A stretch of 64,000 nt of DNA from Phenylobacterium sp. CCH9-H3 (lineage in GTDB: Bacteria > Pseudomonadota > Alphaproteobacteria > Caulobacterales > Caulobacteraceae): NCBI RefSeq assembly GCF_001557235.1, contig NZ_LSJI01000103.1:1-64000 (forward strand), given 5' to 3'. Position numbers and translations under genes: made by a program. Positions 60,033 through 64,000 of this stretch are shown piece by piece. Each line of letters starts with the position of its first letter. Positions within the stretch are counted from its first letter, which is position 1. The notes beneath the pieces were generated by a model. It saw nothing but the letters and a program-made list of their open reading frames with translations, searched no databases and was not told the DNA's origin.

Positions 60033-61106
60033 ATGCAGGCGCAAGCTAAGGAACGGGAGCGCGGGCGGCCCAGCCGGCTGGCGGATCACACGACGCCGTT
60101 TGTCCGCAACGAGTGGTATGTGGCGGGACTGAGCGACGAGATCGGCCGTGAGCTCGTGGCCCGTAAACTGCTCGGCTTGGAAGTGCTGCTTTACCGTCGC
60201 CAGGACGGGACCGCCGTGGCGCTGCGCAATCGCTGCCCGCACCGTTCGTTCCCGCTGTCCCGCGGGCGATTGGAGGGCGATGTGGTGGTGTGCGGCTATC
60301 ACGGCCTGGCTTTCGGCGACGACGGCGCCTGCGTCCGCATTCCCTCGCAGGCGCTCGTGCCGAGCGCCGTCCGCGCCCAGGCGTTCCCGGTGGTCGAGCG
60401 CGCGCCGCTGGTCTGGATCTGGATGGGCGATCCGGACCGCGCGGATCCGGCGGCCATCCCCGAGCATCCCTGGCTGGAGGCGCCCGACTACGCCTACGTC
60501 GGCGGCTACCTGCACGTGAAGTGCAACTACGTCCGGCTGCACGAGAACGTGCTGGACCTCACCCACTTTCCGTTCCTGCACGGCGAGGCGGTGGGCGACC
60601 TGGCTTACGCCCAGGCGCCGTTCGAGGTCGCGGAGGCGGGGAACTCGGTCCGCATCACGCGGCGGCTGGAAGACCATCCCGTCAACGCCGGCTACGGCGC
60701 GGCGATCGGCAACCTGGGCCACCGGGTGAACCGCACCTCGGAGTCCTGGTTCAAGACCCCGGCCTTCCACGTCGCCCACGCGACCATCGAGGACCTGGAG
60801 GGCGGCGTCGGCGGCCGCGCCGACTTCCATTTCCAGATCCTGCACATGTTCACGCCGGAGACGGCGACTTCCACCCACTATTTCTGGGCCAGCGCCCGCA
60901 ACGTGGCGATCGACGACGAGGCGCTGTCGCAGGCGAGCCGCATGCGGGCGGTGAACACTTTCCTGGAAGACGTCGAGGCTCTGGAGCGGATCGAGGCGAT
61001 CTGGACCGCCGAGGAGGACGACTTCGCGGAGGTCAGCGTGACCGGGGATCGCGCGGGCCTGCTGATGCGCCGGATCATCGCCCGCCGCGCTGCGGAGGAG
61101 GGCTGA
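60033..61106 (+). CDS. Rieske-type oxygenase, VanA-like O-demethylase
   Basis: A 357-residue oxygenase subunit. The Rieske cluster ligands are C68-P-H70 and C87-G-Y-H90. The mononuclear iron site is in NVLDLTHFPFLHGE (Asp and two His), as in VanA-type aromatic O-demethylases that strip methoxy groups as formaldehyde. The ATG at 60033 is favoured by GGGAGG 6-7 bases before it; ATG 60015 is the alternative. Copy A of the shared motif lies upstream. The matching reductase (VanB type) is not in the window. Position next to ring-cleavage genes suggests a methoxylated aromatic acid as substrate. Confidence 0.88.
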   Translation: MQAQAKERERGRPSRLADHTTPFVRNEWYVAGLSDEIGRELVARKLLGLEVLLYRRQDGTAVALRNRCPHRSFPLSRGRLEGDVVVCGYHGLAFGDDGACVRIPSQALVPSAVRAQAFPVVERAPLVWIWMGDPDRADPAAIPEHPWLEAPDYAYVGGYLHVKCNYVRLHENVLDLTHFPFLHGEAVGDLAYAQAPFEVAEAGNSVRITRRLEDHPVNAGYGAAIGNLGHRVNRTSESWFKTPAFHVAHATIEDLEGGVGGRADFHFQILHMFTPETATSTHYFWASARNVAIDDEALSQASRMRAVNTFLEDVEALERIEAIWTAEEDDFAEVSVTGDRAGLLMRRIIARRAAEEG

Positions 61107-61168
61107 GGCGTCGCCGATCTCGCCGCCAAGAAAATGCACTGACGGAAAAATATGTCCTTTTATATTGT

Positions 61169-61183
61169 CCATCTGGTGAATAT
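61169..61183 (+). promoter_or_regulatory. shared motif copy B in front of the aldolase operon
   Basis: CCATCTGGTGAATAT sits inside a wider imperfect palindrome from 61161 to 61184 (TATATTGTCCAT and the inverted CTGGTGAATATA agree at 9 of 12 positions). It lies 20 bp before the start of the aldolase gene, in the promoter of the ring-cleavage genes. Copy A is before the Rieske gene, so one regulator could control both units. Confidence 0.55.
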
Positions 61184-61203
61184 AAGAATGTGGAGGCGGG
61201 CGA

Positions 61204-61890
61204 ATGAACCCGCAGGCGACGAGCGGGGGAGGCGGTATGAATCCAGCGAGATCCGAGCAGGTCCGATCGGGCGCCGGCGTCGGAGATGATCTGGTCGCCG
61301 CCGCGGCCGGCCTCTCCGCGGCCAGCTTGCACGAGGCGGCGCGCAGGGCCGGCGCTCTACCGGCGGCGCTCAAGCCGGTCGATCCGGCCATGCGCCTCTG
61401 CGGCCGGGCCCTGCCGGTCCGGTGCCCCGCCGGCGACAACCTCTGGATCCACCGCGCGCTGGCCGACGCCGATCCCGGCGAGGTGCTGGTCGTGGAGACC
61501 GGCGCGGGCGCGGACTTCGGCTACTGGGGCGAGATCATGGCGACGGCGGCGATCGCCCGCGGCCTGGCCGGCCTGGTGATCACCGGCGGCGTCCGCGACA
61601 GCCTGCGGCTGATCGAGTTGGGCCTGCCGACCTTCTCGGCCGCGATCAGCATCCGCGGGACGCTCAAGAACCCGGCTGGCGCCGGCGCGGTCGGCGAGCC
61701 GGTCCGGATCGGCGAGGTGGTGGTCCGGCGAGGCGATCTTGTGTTCGGCGACGCCGACGGGGTCGTGGTGCTGGACCCCGAGACTGCCGCCGCCGCCGTG
61801 CCCGCCGCCGCTCGCCGCGACGCGGACGAGGCAGCCATCCTCGATCAGGTCCGCGCCGGCGCGCTCACCCTCGACGTCTACAAGCTCTGA
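61204..61890 (+). CDS. 4-carboxy-4-hydroxy-2-oxoadipate aldolase-like (LigK/GalC, RraA fold)
   Basis: A 228-residue RraA-like protein. The motif GEIMATAAIARGLAGLVITGGVRDS contains the metal and substrate site residues (G-x-R-D) of HMG/CHA aldolases. The family splits 4-carboxy-4-hydroxy-2-oxoadipate into pyruvate and oxaloacetate in the protocatechuate 4,5-cleavage and gallate pathways, and can decarboxylate oxaloacetate. Two starts have strong ribosome binding sites: ATG 61204 (GGAGG) and ATG 61237 (GGGGAGG). It is first of a run with a LigJ-like and an extradiol dioxygenase gene. Confidence 0.8.
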   Translation: MNPQATSGGGGMNPARSEQVRSGAGVGDDLVAAAAGLSAASLHEAARRAGALPAALKPVDPAMRLCGRALPVRCPAGDNLWIHRALADADPGEVLVVETGAGADFGYWGEIMATAAIARGLAGLVITGGVRDSLRLIELGLPTFSAAISIRGTLKNPAGAGAVGEPVRIGEVVVRRGDLVFGDADGVVVLDPETAAAAVPAAARRDADEAAILDQVRAGALTLDVYKL

Positions 61891-61906
61891 CCAACCGGGA
61901 CCTTTC

Positions 61907-62920
61907 ATGACGATCATCGACGCCCACGCGCACCTGGTGGCCCCGGCCGCCCTCTACGCGCACCGCAGCAATCTCGACGTCTCCGGCGGCCAGTACGGCG
62001 ACCCCTACCGGGCCGTGGTCAGCGACGCGGACCTGGAGAAATCCGCCGCCCAGAACGTGGCGATCATGGATGCCGTCGGAACCGACGTGCAGGTGCTCTC
62101 GCCGCGCCCCTTCCTGATGATGAACGGCGAAGCGCGCTGGGAGAACATCACCAGCTGGGTCTGGGACCAGAACGACACGATCGCCCGGACGATCAGGATG
62201 CATCCCACCCGCTTCCGCGGCGTCGGCGCCTTGCCGCAGCAGGCCGGCCGGCCGGTGGAGTCCCTGTTTGACGAGATCAAACGGGTGACCGAGGGCCTGG
62301 GGTTCGTGGGCGTCCTGATCAATCCGGACCCGGGTGAGGGAAACGGCAGGACGCCGCCGCTGGGCGATCCCTACTGGTACCCGCTCTACGAGCGGCTCTG
62401 CGAACTGGACCTGCCCGGCCACATCCACAGCGGCAACTGCTGCAACGGCCGCGAGACCTACGACGAACACTTCATCGCCGAGGAGAGCCTGGCGATCACC
62501 TCGATCTACCGGGCCGGCGTGTTCGAACGCTTCCCGACGCTGAAGCTGATGATCAGCCACGGCGGCGGCGCCATCCCCTATCAGGTCGGCCGCTGGCGCT
62601 CGCACCGCGAGATGGCCCGGGCGGCGGGCAGGATCGCCAAGGACGCGCCGAGCTTCGACGAGGTCCTGAAGCGGTTCTGGTTCGACACGGTGGTGCACAA
62701 CAAGGGTTCGCTGGAACTGCTGTTCGACGTTGTGGGGGCGGACCGCTGCTGCTTCGGCACCGAGCGGCCGGGCAGCGGCGGGGGGATTGATCCCTCGACC
62801 GGGCGGCCGTTCGACGACCTGAAGCCGGTGATCGAGGGCATCGCGACCCTCAGCGACGCCGACCGGCGGGGCCTGTTCGCGGACAACGCCCGGCGTCTCT
62901 TCAACCGGCTGGACGTCTGA
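61907..62920 (+). CDS. 4-oxalomesaconate hydratase-like amidohydrolase (LigJ type)
   Basis: A 337-residue amidohydrolase-fold protein. Metal-binding features: IDAHAHL at the N-terminus, GHIHSGNC in the middle, LMISHGGGAIPYQ and the late acidic site in CCFGTERPGSG, the last a mark of LigJ relatives. LigJ hydrates 4-oxalomesaconate to 4-carboxy-4-hydroxy-2-oxoadipate, the substrate of the aldolase encoded just upstream. Decarboxylases of the same fold are an alternative. The next gene follows after 7 bp. Confidence 0.83.
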   Translation: MTIIDAHAHLVAPAALYAHRSNLDVSGGQYGDPYRAVVSDADLEKSAAQNVAIMDAVGTDVQVLSPRPFLMMNGEARWENITSWVWDQNDTIARTIRMHPTRFRGVGALPQQAGRPVESLFDEIKRVTEGLGFVGVLINPDPGEGNGRTPPLGDPYWYPLYERLCELDLPGHIHSGNCCNGRETYDEHFIAEESLAITSIYRAGVFERFPTLKLMISHGGGAIPYQVGRWRSHREMARAAGRIAKDAPSFDEVLKRFWFDTVVHNKGSLELLFDVVGADRCCFGTERPGSGGGIDPSTGRPFDDLKPVIEGIATLSDADRRGLFADNARRLFNRLDV

Positions 62921-62927
62921 GGCCGGC

Positions 62928-63944
62928 ATGGCGCGCATCGTGCTCGGCCTCGGTTCGTCCCACACCCCGCTGCTCACCCTGCCGGCGGAGGAGTGGGCGC
63001 ATCGTGCGGCCGCGGACTACGCCAATCCCGAACTCAATCTCTCGGACGGCCGGCGGGTGACTTATGGCGAGCTGCAGGCCGAGGTGGGCGACCGCTACGA
63101 GGACGTGGTCTCGGTGGACGCGCTGCGGCGCAAGGCGGAGCTGAGCCAGGCGGCGCTGGACCGCCTGGCCGATGCGCTGGAGGCCGCGGCGCCCGATGTC
63201 GTGGTGATCGTCGGCGACGACCAGGAGGAGCTATTCAGCGCCGCCAACCAGCCGGCCATCGCAGTGTTCTACGGAGACGAGGTCGCCACCTCCGACAAGT
63301 TCGGCGCCGAGGAGCTGCCCGACTGGATGCGGACGGTCGGCGAGGGGTACATGATGGACGACGTCCACGTGCTGCCCGGCGCGCCGCGCCTCGCGCTGGA
63401 CGTGATCCAGGGGCTGCTGGACCGCGACGTCGACGTCGCGGTCTCGTCCCGGGTCGAGGACGCCAGCAAGGCCGGGTTCGGCCATGCCTACGGGTTCATC
63501 GTCAATCGCCTGTTTCGCGGCCGCCGCATCCCGGTGCTGCCGGTGCTGCTCAACACCTACTACCCGCCCAACGTGCCCAGCGCCTCGCGCTGCCACGACA
63601 TCGGCCGCGCCCTGAAAGGAGCCTTGGAGGCGAGCGCCGCCGATCTGCGTGTCGCCGTCATCGCGTCGGGCGGGCTCAGCCACTTCGTGGTGGACGAGGC
63701 GCTGGACCGACAGGTGATCGAGGGGCTGCAGGAGGGTCGTGCCCACATCCTGCGCGCCATCCCCCGCGGCGCGCTGAACTCCGGGTCGTCCGAGATCCTG
63801 AACTGGGTCCTGACCGCTGGTGCGCTCGAAGGGCTGCCGCTGACCTGGTGCGAATACCAGCCGATCTACCGCACGCCCGCCGGCACGGGCATTGGCGTCG
63901 CCTTCGCTGTGTGGGGCGCTGACATCAGGGAGCCTGCGCAATGA
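62928..63944 (+). CDS. LigB-fold extradiol ring-cleavage dioxygenase
   Basis: A 338-residue class III extradiol dioxygenase: GLGSSHTPLL holds the first iron histidine, VVIVGDDQEELF follows, and ASGGLSHFVVDE carries the conserved catalytic histidine. The fused single-subunit size and style (PIYRTPAGTGIGVAFAVWG at the end) resemble 3-O-methylgallate dioxygenase (DesZ) more than two-subunit LigAB. It would open the ring to give oxalomesaconate or related products for the LigJ- and LigK-like enzymes. Overlaps the following gene by 4 bp (ATGA). Confidence 0.85.
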   Translation: MARIVLGLGSSHTPLLTLPAEEWAHRAAADYANPELNLSDGRRVTYGELQAEVGDRYEDVVSVDALRRKAELSQAALDRLADALEAAAPDVVVIVGDDQEELFSAANQPAIAVFYGDEVATSDKFGAEELPDWMRTVGEGYMMDDVHVLPGAPRLALDVIQGLLDRDVDVAVSSRVEDASKAGFGHAYGFIVNRLFRGRRIPVLPVLLNTYYPPNVPSASRCHDIGRALKGALEASAADLRVAVIASGGLSHFVVDEALDRQVIEGLQEGRAHILRAIPRGALNSGSSEILNWVLTAGALEGLPLTWCEYQPIYRTPAGTGIGVAFAVWGADIREPAQ

Positions 63945-64000
63945 CCCGTCGAAGCATCGAGGTGGAGGGGTTCAACCACGGCGCCCAGCCGATCCCGGCG
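63941..64000 (+). CDS. RidA/YjgF-like protein, N-terminal part (partial)
   Basis: Only the first 20 codons are in the window: MTRRSIEVEGFNHGAQPIPA. The EGFNHGAQPIPA opening is like RidA-family proteins, which occur in aromatic catabolic operons as enamine/imine or keto-enol handling factors. It starts within the stop of the dioxygenase gene (ATGA), so it belongs to the same operon. The call rests on a short stretch. Confidence 0.5.
   Translation, partial: MTRRSIEVEGFNHGAQPIPA

Noticed and set aside
1..64000. CRISPR array, tRNA or rRNA genes
   Set aside because: No regularly spaced direct repeats and no recognisable tRNA or rRNA sequence were found on reading; notably the integrase does not sit beside a visible tRNA gene.

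Overview
The window is high-GC DNA with tightly packed genes, many ATGA start/stop overlaps, TonB-dependent receptors, PaoABC-type oxidase genes and aromatic-acid catabolism genes. This suggests an alphaproteobacterium of the Caulobacterales, with Phenylobacterium or Caulobacter as the best guess from gene content; the species cannot be fixed from sequence alone. No rRNA, tRNA or CRISPR array was seen.

Layout. (1) 1-341 is the end of pntB (transhydrogenase). (2) 656-19408 is a catabolic and uptake region: a TauD-like dioxygenase, two short-chain dehydrogenases, a LuxR-type regulator, enoyl-CoA hydratase, acyl-CoA ligase, thiolase, two MFS permeases of one type, a zinc alcohol dehydrogenase, a TetR regulator and two TonB receptors. 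It looks like import and beta-oxidation-like breakdown of an unidentified carboxylic, terpenoid or steroid-like substrate. A 36-bp palindrome lies just before the second receptor. (3) 19848-38320 is an integrative and conjugative-type element: XRE regulator, traG, copG-like gene, trbBCDEJLFGI, traF, lytic transglycosylase, two small DNA-binding proteins, then biotin genes bioD-bioF and divergent bioA, and a P4-type tyrosine integrase at the right edge. No relaxase gene is present in this interval. The right edge abuts a DjlA-like gene that has no normal start codon, so the element appears to have cut into it. (4) 38453-42727 is chromosomal: DjlA-like, a small membrane protein, an ABM monooxygenase, acyl-CoA dehydrogenase, SDR and a lipoprotein.

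(5) 42724-52954 is a surface and signalling module: an operon of OmpR-type response regulator, LysM-FecR protein and CHASE2 histidine kinase, divergent from a PEP-CTERM protein, followed by a 1644-residue autotransporter. Tandem TGTAA repeats spaced by 10 bp lie in front of all three transcription units and suggest one small regulon.

(6) 53395-64000 is an aromatic compound region: paoABC-like molybdenum aldehyde oxidase, LysR regulator, acyl-CoA ligase, a VanA-like Rieske O-demethylase, then LigK/GalC-type aldolase, LigJ/GalB-type hydratase, a LigB-fold extradiol dioxygenase and the start of a RidA-like gene. Together these could take a methoxylated aromatic aldehyde or acid (syringate, methylgallate or gallate type) to pyruvate and oxaloacetate. 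A shared near-palindrome lies in front of the Rieske gene and the aldolase gene.
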